A DNA stretch of 64,000 nucleotides from Sipunculus nudus (lineage: Eukaryota > Annelida > Sipuncula > Golfingiida > Sipunculidae), in NCBI GenBank assembly GCA_026874595.1, contig CM049318.1, positions 38,587,956 to 38,651,955 on the forward strand. Direction: 5' to 3'. Position numbers and translations under genes: made by a program. The first letter of the stretch is position 1. Each line of letters begins with the position of its first letter. The notes beneath the pieces are model-generated. The model worked only from the letters and a program-made list of their open reading frames with translations, was not told the DNA's origin and did not search any database. Below, piece by piece: positions 45,286-55,979 of the stretch.

Positions 45286-46272
45286 TACGGGTTGTATATA
45301 CAGTGTTATCATCGTGATAGTATATTGGCCTTGGCAGTGCAGTCTTCGCCATGACTGCTGTCATGACTCACCATAGGCCCCATCATTCTAATTAAGCATA
45401 GACATGTCGATACCGGTAAAGTGTGACTTTCTTTGACAAGTATTCCTTCTCCAGTTATATCACAGAATTACAGCAAAACAGTCAACGCTCATACACATCT
45501 CGAAGGTTCGCTCTTGAAGCTTATGGATTCTTCCTGCCCCTTGCATAGAAATAAAGCTCAATAGTACACACTATTATTTCCAAGCGGTTGTATTCGTCTT
45601 GTTGTACATATATACAGGCCATAGAGCTGTCATATTTTCTTTGAATAATAACTAATGGAAGTCCCTTGAACCTTTCATAAAAACACATCAGATAATACTA
45701 ATCCCACGATACACATGCCGTGCCGTTCGTTTTGTGTATATTCCTATATTATAACATGTGGAGGCCGCCGAAATAATTAGAACACATTCAGCAAGGACCT
45801 ATGTTGGCAGGTCAGGCGTTCTAGTTTTACAAATGGCGTCTTCTTACGAGTGTCCTTTCATTTTCCGCACATTTGCATCTACCACCTTCAGTTATATGTT
45901 TCTTTTTTTCTGTTTGCCATTATGGACGTATAAAGCGGTGTTTACAATAGGTTGTTGATAAACAAAGTCAAATATTTGTTACCCAGACATTATAAGAACC
46001 TTTCTTAAAATGGATTAGTTACATTACACTGGAAACATGTTTACATGTAAACAACGAAAAAAATGTAAACAGAGCAAGACAGGTTTAACGAAAACTCTAC
46101 AGATAATGCAGGTGGATCACTGGCTGCAAGTATAGCCATAAATATTGGATTTCTACATGATATCTTTTTTTAATTTTTGTTGTGGAGGTAACCGCCTCCC
46201 TTTTTCAAACGCTAACTTATCTACGTATATGTTCATCTGCAGAATTCCATTCCGTATCACACGCTTTATCTG
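45286..46272. other. Intergenic, nothing recognised
   Basis: No supported feature. Confidence 0.5.
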
Positions 46273-46545
46273 ATTTTATATCCTGGCGTCAACCAGGCCC
46301 GGGAACTACTGCACCTGCGGGCCCTGGGTGCGTAATTGTCCCGATTGCTGGTTCATACTATCGAGAAACCCCCGAAAGGCGCACTCGTATGTGAGTGAAA
46401 TACGGCCGTTGGGCACGGCCTTCCAAATAGGCCTGCAGAGCGCTAACCCTGGTTTGGGGCCGACCGTAGGTAAACTCACCGTCTCGGCTAAGATTCGAAC
46501 TCACGATCTCCCGGATTTGAGTCCTGTGCTCTACCCCTGAGTTCC
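46273..46545 (-). mobile_element. tRNA-derived SINE, copy 2
   Basis: Read on the minus strand: A-box-like TCAGGGGTAGAGCACAGGAC (head), B box GTGAGTTCGAATCTTAGCC, then a body with GGTGAGTTTACC, CGCTCTGCAGGCC, GGCCGTGCCC, CCTTTCGGGGGTTTCTC and a tail CCTGGTTGACGCCAGGATAT. The same order of blocks is found in the other two copies. Open frames in this region are incidental. Confidence 0.8.
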
Positions 46546-47130
46546 CCTTCTTTTCCCTCATTGTGTTTAAAGATATTTTTTGTCGCCAGCAATTCTTCAA
46601 ATCCGAGTTGTCGTCTGTCCAGCAGGCGGGCAGACTGCAAAGGACCAGATTTTAACATGTACTTGTACACCCGAGAATAAACACTCAGGGTTAATGTTAA
46701 TTACTATACCACCACCAGATGGCGAGGTGTTTTGTTATGGTTTTATGTTATCTTTGAGCAACTTCACAGTTAAGAACGAATTGTAATGAAATTATGTAGG
46801 GGGTTATTAAAATACTCAAGGAATAGCCAGTTCAAGGTACATAATCAGGACCAGGGTCATCCTTTGGTATTAGGGTCACCATTGTCCTATAAAGTGTAAG
46901 AGTATGTAGCACTCAACACAGTTTGAATAGGAGTATATGTAGGCCCAGACTATGCTAGTTTCATGTTAATATCAAGAGTGTAAGTTTTTTTTCGGATGAA
47001 CATTATTAATAGCCTACTCTTACAAATGGATGACTTAATAATGCATTAACAGTCAAAATATTGCCAAACACAAGCGCAAAGCATGCTTATAAAATTCTTA
47101 CGTCGAGACTGTTTCCAATGAACAAAATTC
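46546..47130. other. Intergenic, nothing recognised
   Basis: No supported feature. Confidence 0.5.
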
Positions 47131-47502
47131 ATGTATACACCTGTGATCTGTTTAAGTCACTGCCCATTTCCACGTTTTATTTTGATTGAGCAACCCATGA
47201 AATTTTCAAATGATAGCCGAGCTAAGCGGCTTACCTATGATTTATGGGGCTTGTACACAATCGATTATCACGAAAATATTTATATGGTGTTTCATTTTTG
47301 CCGAGGCCGCGAGATAGCTTTATCTGCTGAATCAGCACATTTGAATAATGGCATGTCATCGGCACAGACTCCGCATCTATCATGCAGACAAGTGATGCGA
47401 TCTCCGACATGCAAAGAGATGTTTTACTTGATGCGGGGACACGTTCATCTGGATTGCACCATTATAGATTATCAAGGCTATCCCATTACACATGAATTGT
47501 AA
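47131..47502 (+). CDS. Unrecognised 123-codon open frame
   Basis: ATG at 47131 to TAA at 47500-47502. The peptide includes DLWGLYTIDYHENIYMVFHF and HVHLDCTIIDYQGYPITHEL with five cysteines in its C-terminal two thirds. I recognise no family, see no promoter or splice context, and cannot exclude chance. Confidence 0.15.
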   Translation: MYTPVICLSHCPFPRFILIEQPMKFSNDSRAKRLTYDLWGLYTIDYHENIYMVFHFCRGREIALSAESAHLNNGMSSAQTPHLSCRQVMRSPTCKEMFYLMRGHVHLDCTIIDYQGYPITHEL

Positions 47503-47879
47503 TCATTTTCAAGGCCAGAATCATTGCGAGTCTGACCAAGACGTGGTTATGCTTTGGCGCACCGTATCCTATTTAATTTTTAGTAATAAACCAACCGATA
47601 GGTGGAAGTATCAACCGCCATGACTGCAGTGTCTTCAGTCAGGTCAGGATAACCGAGTTAGTGCATAGAAGTCTGACTCAGAGACGCCTGAAATGGTTTG
47701 ATTTTGCGATTTACTTTTACTTAGATAATAAATTCCCAAATAGAAACTGTGTGTCATGCATGTATATACATTCTGCCCGAAGAATAAGCATAGAAACTTA
47801 TACAGCATATAACGTCTTCTGCAGGAAACACACTTTAAAGTAGAAATGTGTAAACTCACTAAAACAAGCCATTATTGTC
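47503..47879. other. Intergenic, nothing recognised
   Basis: Short open frames on both strands (47644-47859) are not convincing. Confidence 0.5.
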
Positions 47880-48165
47880 GGATGTTCCCAAAACATGCAT
47901 TCACTTATTCGGCTCATATTCCTAGGTTCATTCGTGCATAAGTGACCGTACATTTGTGAATATCCTTTCATTACGTTACTAAATCCGGATCATGTTCCAG
48001 ATCCACACAAAAATTTGATCGATTCTTTACGGGCAAATACCCGAAATGCCCAGAAAATGTTATGAGAATCAGTTCACAATTGATTATGTTGTAACTAACA
48101 CAGACATACACACACACATACACGCGAACGGGGATGAACGCATACCTTCCTAGCGGAGTCTATAA
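47880..48165 (+). mobile_element. CA-bearing interspersed repeat, copy 2
   Basis: Blocks in order: CATTCACTTATTCGG, TAGGTTCATTCGTGCATAAG then TGACCGT, TTTGTGAATA, ATCCACACAA, GATCGATTCTTTACGGGC, CGAAATGCCCAGAAAATGTT, a short CA tract and GCATACCTTCCTAGCGGAGT. These match copies 1 (inverted, 5128-5415) and 3 (49659-49970). Confidence 0.7.
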
Positions 48166-48430
48166 CAAGGGGTGTGAGACAAGGCTGTCGCCTGGCTCCT
48201 TATTTATTTATTATATCTTGTCAGCTGAAATTCTTACAACAACCATACGGCAGAACCAGAGTAATAAAAAGAGTATTCATAAATAAAAGACTAGAGTGGT
48301 AACTGTATTCAAACCTTGTGTGCTGGTGGTTATAAAATTGCAGATGAAGTAAATTCTAGGAACTATAGTTGTTTGGCAACGTTGAATGCACAGGAAGGTT
48401 TAAATTTGCAGGATATAGGTAACTGTAACG
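48166..48430. other. Intergenic, nothing recognised
   Basis: No supported feature. Confidence 0.5.
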
Positions 48431-48469
48431 GGGTGACATAAAAGCGGACCGAACTGTCTCGCTAGTGAA

Positions 48470-48550
48470 GCTTGCTTTGCTGGCGAAGCGGTCGGTTCGC
48501 CGGACTTGTACGCCACCGACCTGGGTTCGACTTCCGGATCGGCCCAGGAT
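48470..48550 (+). mobile_element. tRNA-like (SINE head) fragment
   Basis: TGGCGAAGCGGTCGG (48481 on) is close to the A-box consensus, and GGGTTCGACTTCC (48523-48535) is a B box about 40 bp further on. Flanking arms do not pair well, so it is more likely a SINE head than a working tRNA gene. Confidence 0.45.
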
Positions 48551-49658
48551 TTATCCACTCGACAATTTGTCTTCGTAACAGTAACCATGATCTAATTTTG
48601 TATTTCAAAGAATTTCCAAGAATTAACCTGGGATTATAGGTAAATGGCCACACGCAGTGCCAATTAAGCGGACGCCCGGAATGAGAAAAGTGTAATCGTT
48701 ATTCTTAATATTTTTCAGCGGCACTTCAAAATATTACAGGAATTATTACTGCTGTCGCTGCTATGCTATCAACCCTACTATTAAAGTGGTTAAAGATTTA
48801 ATGGAAATAGATATAGTGTAATAAATCTTGAGATACTTGACATACAGTGTTGCTTTTTCCATTGCTGTCTTGCTATCTTTGGTTATTTCTTCTGTCTCTT
48901 TGGGAATTAAGAAACACAAGTGGTTTACAAACAAGGCCCGTTTCATGACTTAATACTTTATGAATAATCCGTGTTACAAATTGCGACACATTCAAGCAGC
49001 TTCTGCCATAGACTACCCAAACCTTACTGGTGTCTAAATCATTAATAGCAACTTCTAATTGATTACTCTAATTAGTTGCAATATCAGGGGGTATATACCT
49101 GCTTAACTTGGCGATCGGCCACATTTGCTGGAATGATGAAATAATCTGTCTTCTTCATCAAGCCAATACACTAATATAACGTGGTTTGTGTAGTCATCTA
49201 CTTATATTTACGCCAATGCATACTTCGATTCAAATTTAAGTATAAACTGTATATGACAAAGCAATACTGTACCATACTCTTGTTCTTGACAGTATTATCC
49301 TTTCTATGTGATTCCTCCAAGTCACTTGTGCTCGAGTCACATAAACATTCCTATCCTACACCACATATAAAATAGCGACTGGTTTAGCTTACACAAGATT
49401 GTTTGCCGACCCATTATACCAAGTGTACCTAAAACCCCCAATTTTTACATTAATGTGTGTTTTAAGCATAATCTCAATTAAACCGGCTCAGTTTTTCATT
49501 TGTGGTTGATCAAATACATGATATCTAATTGCTTTTCTGAACTTGATGTTGGGATGGGGGTCCTTATGGTTTAAGTGCATTCATGCCAGAAATGTACGAA
49601 AAGAAGATACTCACAATCGGCAGTTTTCGTTTTCCTCTGTCCCTCTTGTTTTAATATT
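48551..49658. other. Intergenic, nothing recognised
   Basis: AT-rich, no supported feature. Confidence 0.5.
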
Positions 49659-49970
49659 CCAAAAACCGTGTTTGCCTTCACTTATTCTGCCCATAATCGC
49701 AGGTTCATTAGTGCATAGGTGACTGTTCTTTTGTGGGAATACATCGATGACGCTCCTGAATCAAGATCAAGTGCCTGATCCACACCAATATCTTATCGAT
49801 TCTTCATTGGTCCATTCCCGAATTGCCGGAAAATGTCATGAGATTTCGTTCATTATCGCGCGAGTTATCTTGTGAACAAACACACACACACACACCCTCA
49901 CACACACACACACCCTCACACACACACACGAACTGTATGATGTACGCATACCCTCCTTGCGGAGACAATA
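49659..49970 (+). mobile_element. CA-bearing interspersed repeat, copy 3
   Basis: Same block order as copy 2 (TTCACTTATTCTGCC, GCAGGTTCATTAGTGCATAG, CTGATCCACACCAATATC, TATCGATTCTTCATTGGTCC, CCGAATTGCCGGAAAATGTC, GCATACCCTCCTTGCGGAGA). Its CA tract (49877-49929) has expanded and is interrupted by CCCT. Confidence 0.7.
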
Positions 49971-51667
49971 AATACGGCTGTGTATTATTTCAACGCTTGT
50001 TGGGTATTTGCATCGATAATGTTATGTAATGTTATAACTGAATTAACAGAAAAGCCTATTGCATATCAGATCAGCAACTTTCAGCTTGTGCCTGCTTTGC
50101 CATGCATGTGCTTGTGTGCTGCGTTGTATGGTTAACACATATACACTTCAAGTTCAGCAGTTCCTGTTAACCCACGGAGTAATAAACGGAAATGTTCCCG
50201 AATCCATGAAATATTTTCACAATATTCTATTTTTAAAAGAAGACGATACCCTACCTTTGACGGTACTTTTTACATTTCATTCTGTCAATCGTGTTAACAT
50301 GTTTTATCGCCAGTAAAATTTGTCACATGATCAGCCTGTGAGCAACACCATTTGGTCTACAAGCATTGGTGGGGTGGCGGGAGTAAGGATAGTTCCGTCA
50401 TCCAGACGTCATAATTTATTAATATTTTCACTCAGTAATCTTTCAGCAGTGCATCATTATATGGAAAATTTAGATTATGGCATACTTCAATTGCCTCTTT
50501 GAAAATATAGATAAATGTTGCATATACATTTTGTATGTTGTTTATTGTTTGCAAATTGGAGTAAATAAAACTAAATTTAAATTATGACAGAAGTGTTGAA
50601 GAATTAGCAAAAAATTAAAAAAAATACCTAAATATATACTCAATATGCGAAGAAACTATTATATGCTTCGAACTGGGCTCTTGTTCCCTCTCCCTCAAAT
50701 TTCCTCAGCAAACAAGGCCCATATAATGTTTGAATGATCCTTTGCATATTTTAAACCTCAGGAAGTTCCAGTTGAATTCCAGAAAGCCTCCAATGCCATC
50801 ACCGCGGAATCTACTCAAATATATATCGTCTAAGAGAAAAACGGCACTGTCATGGTTTTCACCTTATTTGTCAAACATGGTCCCGTATATTTATGCTAAG
50901 GGCATCGAGCTTAGTTACGAGTTTACTTTCGGCATGCCTCAGATATATGTCTGCACTATGTATAAACTACTTCTAACTGACCATTGACTAGGGTGTGTCG
51001 ATAAAGGTAATGTATTTATATACTGAATTCTCATTGAAGCTGGACATTGAGACAACAAGCCTTGGCAGTTAAAATTAATTCTCAAGTATGACATGTGGTA
51101 TTACTGAGCAAATATTTCATTTCACTTTATTATACTTTATTTTATTTCAATTTTAAATTATATTATTTTATAGAAGTACCCGAGATAGCTTGATAAAACT
51201 CGAAACGGCATATATAAACTCATTAGCTTTTATTTTAGTTCTGATGATAAATATTAATATGCGTGTACATGTGTGTTTGTGTAGGTGTATATTATGAGGT
51301 ACGAACATCTCAAATATGATGGTTAACCTACTAGAGCGCCCTCTGTTAGTCATTTTAAGAACTATTCAGGACTTGCAGAAACAATATTTCGCAGGCTTGT
51401 TTGATCAGTTACAATATAAAAACCCAATGAATCGTCATTAAAATAATACATCACCTCAGAGGTACTGAGTATGGTTACAGTTAATCTCGCGTCAGCTGTG
51501 TAATTAACGCTGGCAGCTTTTTTATTATATAGCGATAACGGTTGCTATCCGGAGCATTCCGTCTTGTGTGTTCAACCGAGAGTCAGACCCATTGTTCAGT
51601 TTTTTCCACCTTGTCTCCAAGATGATATCTGAGAAAGATTCTATGTATATATTGTGCTGTTTCAACC
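49971..51667. other. Intergenic, nothing recognised
   Basis: AT-rich with short frames only. No supported feature. Confidence 0.5.
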
Positions 51668-51985
51668 GGCTTCTGTGGCTCAGGAGTAAAGCACAGAACC
51701 CAAAGCCCGGAGATCGTGAGTTCGAATCTCAGCCGAGGCGGTGAGATTTTTCACGGAAGGCCCTCTCCAGGGTGAACGCTCTGCAGGCTTAATGGGGAGA
51801 CTATGCTCACTAGTCGTGTTTCGCTCACTAACGAGTGCACCTTTCGGGGGTTACTTTGTGTTATGACATAGCAATGAGGATGACACACACCCAGGACCCG
51901 CAGGAGTGGTACACCCAAACTTGTTGACACAAGGATAATCGAGTTTAAGCCCTGTCACCAAGTCCGAAACCGAAATGGAACCCTG
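51668..51985 (+). mobile_element. tRNA-derived SINE, copy 3
   Basis: Best preserved head: A box TGGCTCAGGAG (51676-51686) and B box GTTCGAATCTC (51720-51730), flanked by the near-match GGCTTCTG / AGCCGAGGC. The body shares GGTGAGATTTTTCACGG, CGCTCTGCAGGCTTAA and GTGCACCTTTCGGGGGTT with copies 1 and 2. Its 3' part (TACACCCAAACTTGTTGACA) differs from theirs, so a different tail or truncation is likely. Confidence 0.8.
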
Positions 51986-52254
51986 CACATGTACATACTA
52001 CATAGTTAAGCAGGCATACAAAATAGAGGCAGTGACCTCCAATAACAAAAATCTTCAAAATAATATAGCACTGTTTAAGTATCACTGAAGATTTCTACTG
52101 TGATTTACATATATAACGAGTTTTTTCACCTTACGCCTGTCAGTGACAGGTGTGAAATATACACCTGATTTCTCATTAACATACTTCCTGAAGCTTTCTC
52201 ATGGGTGTCATTTGTTAAGTATTTACAAATGTATACCTAAAGAAAGAATTTATT
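51986..52254. other. Intergenic, nothing recognised
   Basis: No supported feature. Confidence 0.5.
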
Positions 52255-53822
52255 CATAAATATAAAAATAAAGAAATCTCTCCATGTAGACTTAAAGAAA
52301 GAAATCTATCCATGTAGACCAAGAGAAAGAAATCTTTTCATGTAGACCAAAAGAAAGAAAACTATCCATGTAGACCAAAAGAATGAAATCTATCCATGTA
52401 GACCAAGAGAGGAAATCTATTCATGTAGACCAAAAGAAAAATATTTATTCTCGAGACCAAGAGAAAGAAATCTATCCATATTGACCAAGAGAAAAAAATC
52501 TATCTATGTAGACTAAAAGAAAGAAGTCTATCCACTTAGACCAAAAGAAAAAAATATATCCGTGTTTACCAGGAGAAAAAAAATCTATCCATGTAGACCA
52601 AAAGAAAGAATTCTTTTCAAGTGACTACAAGAAAGAAATCTATCCATGTAGACCTAAAGAAAGAAATCTATCCATGTAGACCTAAAGAATGATATCTATG
52701 CATGTAGACTAAGAGAGGAAATTTATTCATTTAGACCAAAAAAAAAAAAAAAGATATTTATTCTCCAGACCAAGAGAAAGAAATCTATCCATGTATACAA
52801 AGAGAAAGAAATATATCCATATATACCAAGAAAAAGAAATCTATCCAAGTAGACCAAAAGAAAGAAATCTATTCAAGTGACCAAAAGAAAGAAAGGTATC
52901 CGTGTAGACCAAAAGAAAAAAATCAATCTATGTTGATCAGGATAAAGAAATCTATCCATTTAGACCAAGAAAAAAAATCTATTCATGTAGACATAAAGGA
53001 AGAAATTTATCCATTAAGACCAAAAGAAAAAAAAATCTATTCAAGTGATCAAGAGAAGGATATCATTTCATGCAGACCAAAAGAAAGAAATCTATCCATA
53101 AAGATCAAAAGAAAGATATTTATCCATGTAGTCTAAAAGAGGGTATCTATCCATGGAGACCAAAAGAAATAAATAAATTCAAGTGACCAAGAAGAAAGAT
53201 ATCCGTGTAGTCCAAAAGAAAAAAAATATATCCATGTTGACCAGGATAAAGAAATCTAGTGATCAAGAGAAAGAAATCATTTCATGTAGACCAAAAGAAA
53301 GAAATCTATCCATGTTGATCAAAAGAAAGATATCTATCCATGTAGTCTAAAAGAGGGAATCTATCCATGTAGACCAAAAGAAATAAATAAATTCAAGTGA
53401 CCAAGAAGAAAGATATCCCTGTAGTTCAAATGAAAAAAAATCTATCTATGTTGACCAGGATAAAGACATCTTTCCATGTAGACCAAGAAAAAAAATCTAT
53501 TCATGTAGACATAAAGAAAAAAATTTATCCATTTAGACCAAAAGAAAAGATCAAATCAAGTGATCAAGAGAAAGAAATCATTTCATGTAGACCAAAAGAA
53601 AGAAATCTATCCATGTAGATCAAAAGAAAGATATCTATCCATGTAGTCTAAAAGAGGGAATCTATCCATGTAGACCAAAAGAAATAAATAAATTCAAGTG
53701 ACCAAGTAGAAAGATATCCGTGTAGTCCAAAAGAAAAAAATCTATCTTGACCAAGAGAAAGAAATCTATCCATGTTGACCAAGAGAAAGAAATCTATCTA
53801 TGTAGACTAAAAGAAAGAAAAC
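52255..53822 (+). repeat. Minisatellite, ~28-bp unit (CTATCCATGTAGACCAAAAG), about 55 copies
   Basis: The unit AAGAAAGAAATCTATCCATG with TAGACCAA recurs with a period of about 27-30 bp and many substitutions. A higher-order segment is visible: a block containing TCATTTCATG, TAGTCTAAAAGAGGG, AAATAAATAAATTCAAGTG and CAAGAAGAAAGATATCC starts near 53063, 53277 and 53578. Strand bias is extreme (purine-rich plus strand). The frames of 60-100 codons in it are translations of the repeat. Confidence 0.95.
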
Positions 53823-54583
53823 ATCCTGGAAACATCCGAACAAGGGTAATACTTTGTATGCTATCAAAAGTCCCATGGGTATTTTACAACACAAGGGGGA
53901 TATGTAGAAAGAAAATGTTGTTAACACTGCTTGTCAAATTGGACTGCTTGCCAATATTATATGCTCTTGTCACATTAAAGGACATATTATTCCAATTTTT
54001 CTTTAATAGATTCCCTATCTTTTTTTCAGCGGATCCATGGTTGTCAGTTTGCTAGTTCTTCATTCTTCCGCCAGGTGGCCGTACTGTCAATCATCCGTCC
54101 GCTCTCTCCGCAAAATTTGCAGACTAATAATAATTGACGAAAAAGTTTATCGATAAATTTAGAGGAATTATAAGTGATGTGACGTCATTTTGTGTCTTGA
54201 AAATGGCATTATGAAAATTATTGAAAGTTCACTTGGTGGGAAAATCCTTCATGGAGATGTGCTTGTTGGAACTTTTAAATTAAGTTCATCTTTGTGACTG
54301 TACAAAAGGGCTATATTCAAACCGTGTTGGAATTATAACGAGGCCAGGGGATGGAAGTCGGGGTCGGGGGTATTTTTTATGTTTGAGATATAAAGATCAT
54401 TAGATATTTATAATAAGGGCTCAGATTTTAGGAAATTTATAAGACCGGTTTTCTTGGCTCAGGTGTAGACAAGGTACCCATGAATATAACCATGTACGTC
54501 ACTGAATTTAGTGAGTTATATTTAATTATATTATTATAAAATGGTCATAATTGTATTAATCTAATATTGAGTACAATAACACG

Positions 54584-54586
<3 letters not shown>
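53823..54586. other. Intergenic, nothing recognised
   Basis: Contains the exact CRE palindrome TGACGTCA at 54180-54187 and a short TTCTTGGCTCAGGTGTAGAC stretch (54452) that resembles the A-box end of the SINE family but lacks a B box. Confidence 0.45.

Positions 54587-54638
<52 letters not shown>
54587..54638. repeat. (TA)n microsatellite
   Basis: Pure AT dinucleotide array of about 52 bp. Confidence 0.97.
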
Positions 54639-54640
<2 letters not shown>

Positions 54641-55979
54641 GCAGTTACCTTATATTTACAGGGGCGGATATTAATGGGGTTTGAAATTTAAGAATGCAAT
54701 TGGGAATTCATAATGCATAATGATGCGAAATCCGCTTCTGTTTTCCGGTATTATACGCGCTTTTGGTTATTTGTCAGGATATTTTTTAGGTCGAATGGGG
54801 GAGGAGTTACATTTACGTGGAATTATGAGTTTCTATTGCACATCCATGCATAATATAGGGACAAGTTATACAATCCAAAGAGTACCTGATTTATTTAAAT
54901 AGATTGTATATTGCATGCGTTATGGAATTAGAGAAACTGTCTCTCTATCAAGCATGTTTTCATCATTTTGGGTACCTCACAGTCACATGTTTAATTGTGA
55001 TTTCTTTATGTTTATCACATATGGTTAGCAACATCGATATAGAACCACTTGTATAGTAATAAACTACAAATATTATAAAGGAATTATCATAATCTGTAAT
55101 GATTACGTGTCCATTTACTGCTAGTGAGTGTTCGTAATTATGTTTGCACAAGTTCATGTGGGTACATAATCTTCTTGGTTCATAGGTTTACACGTAGGGA
55201 ATCGGGGCGTCAGGCCATGCACTGCTACATTATAGTCCGTCTTTCAAGGGGCGCCCTTGTTATATGGCGATTTTTGTTTACACTATTATTTCATTATGAA
55301 ATATTACCTGTCGGTAAATCAACCAGGAAATCCGGTTATTATTAAAAAGGAAACCACCAACATAGGTCACAGATCTGTAAATGAAACAGTTTAATTAATA
55401 TCTGAGAAAATTCTATTTTTTTTTGCCACAACACATATTAACTGAAGTGAAGGGGGGGGGGGATACTTGTTGACAGACATTGATTTGGTGATGAGGGTAC
55501 TTGATACCATATATGTGATAAAAACCATCGTCATGCAGCTAAAAGGCGCCTTCCTGCGCTGTCACTTAACGAGGAAACATCAAGAAGGTTGCAAAGTGTA
55601 CATAAGTTTTACTATAAAATATTTAGTTCGGAACTCCTTGAGTGTACATAATTTTTTTTGTCGCTGTAACATACTGGACGGAAATATCAGCAATTATTGC
55701 AAAAAAATCAACTGGAGCCCCTTAGTGGGATATATCCTACTTTTCTGGAAGAGGGAGGACGGCAATTTTTCTATTAAATGAATACTAGGAATAACTGCTC
55801 AACACTAACACTTCGAGGCCCACTTATCCCAAACATTTCGTTTAAACTGAGACCTATATTGTATGCAACAATAAGACACTATAACAGAACAAGGGAACAC
55901 TTGGTCCCGGCGCTGAGCTGTAATTGATTATGAGAATATTTAAAAAAAAAGTCCAACATTTTGAAATGTGGCAACAGTT
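54639..55979. other. Intergenic, nothing recognised
   Basis: No supported feature apart from a run of G near 55452-55461. A 104-codon frame at 55467-55781 shows no domain. Confidence 0.5.

Noticed and set aside
45047-45364. 105-codon minus-strand frame
   Set aside because: It lies almost wholly inside the palindromic MITE, which keeps frames open because of its GC-rich repeats.
46328-46670. Open frames of 60-80 codons on both strands
   Set aside because: They overlap SINE copy 2 and its head; no independent coding evidence.
51668-51745. Functional tRNA gene
   Set aside because: A and B boxes are good, but the acceptor and anticodon arms do not pair properly, and the same head occurs in two other SINE copies with a shared body.
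52930-54055. Lys/Glu/Asp-rich frames
   Set aside because: They follow the ~28-bp tandem unit, change phase with it, and do not represent a gene.
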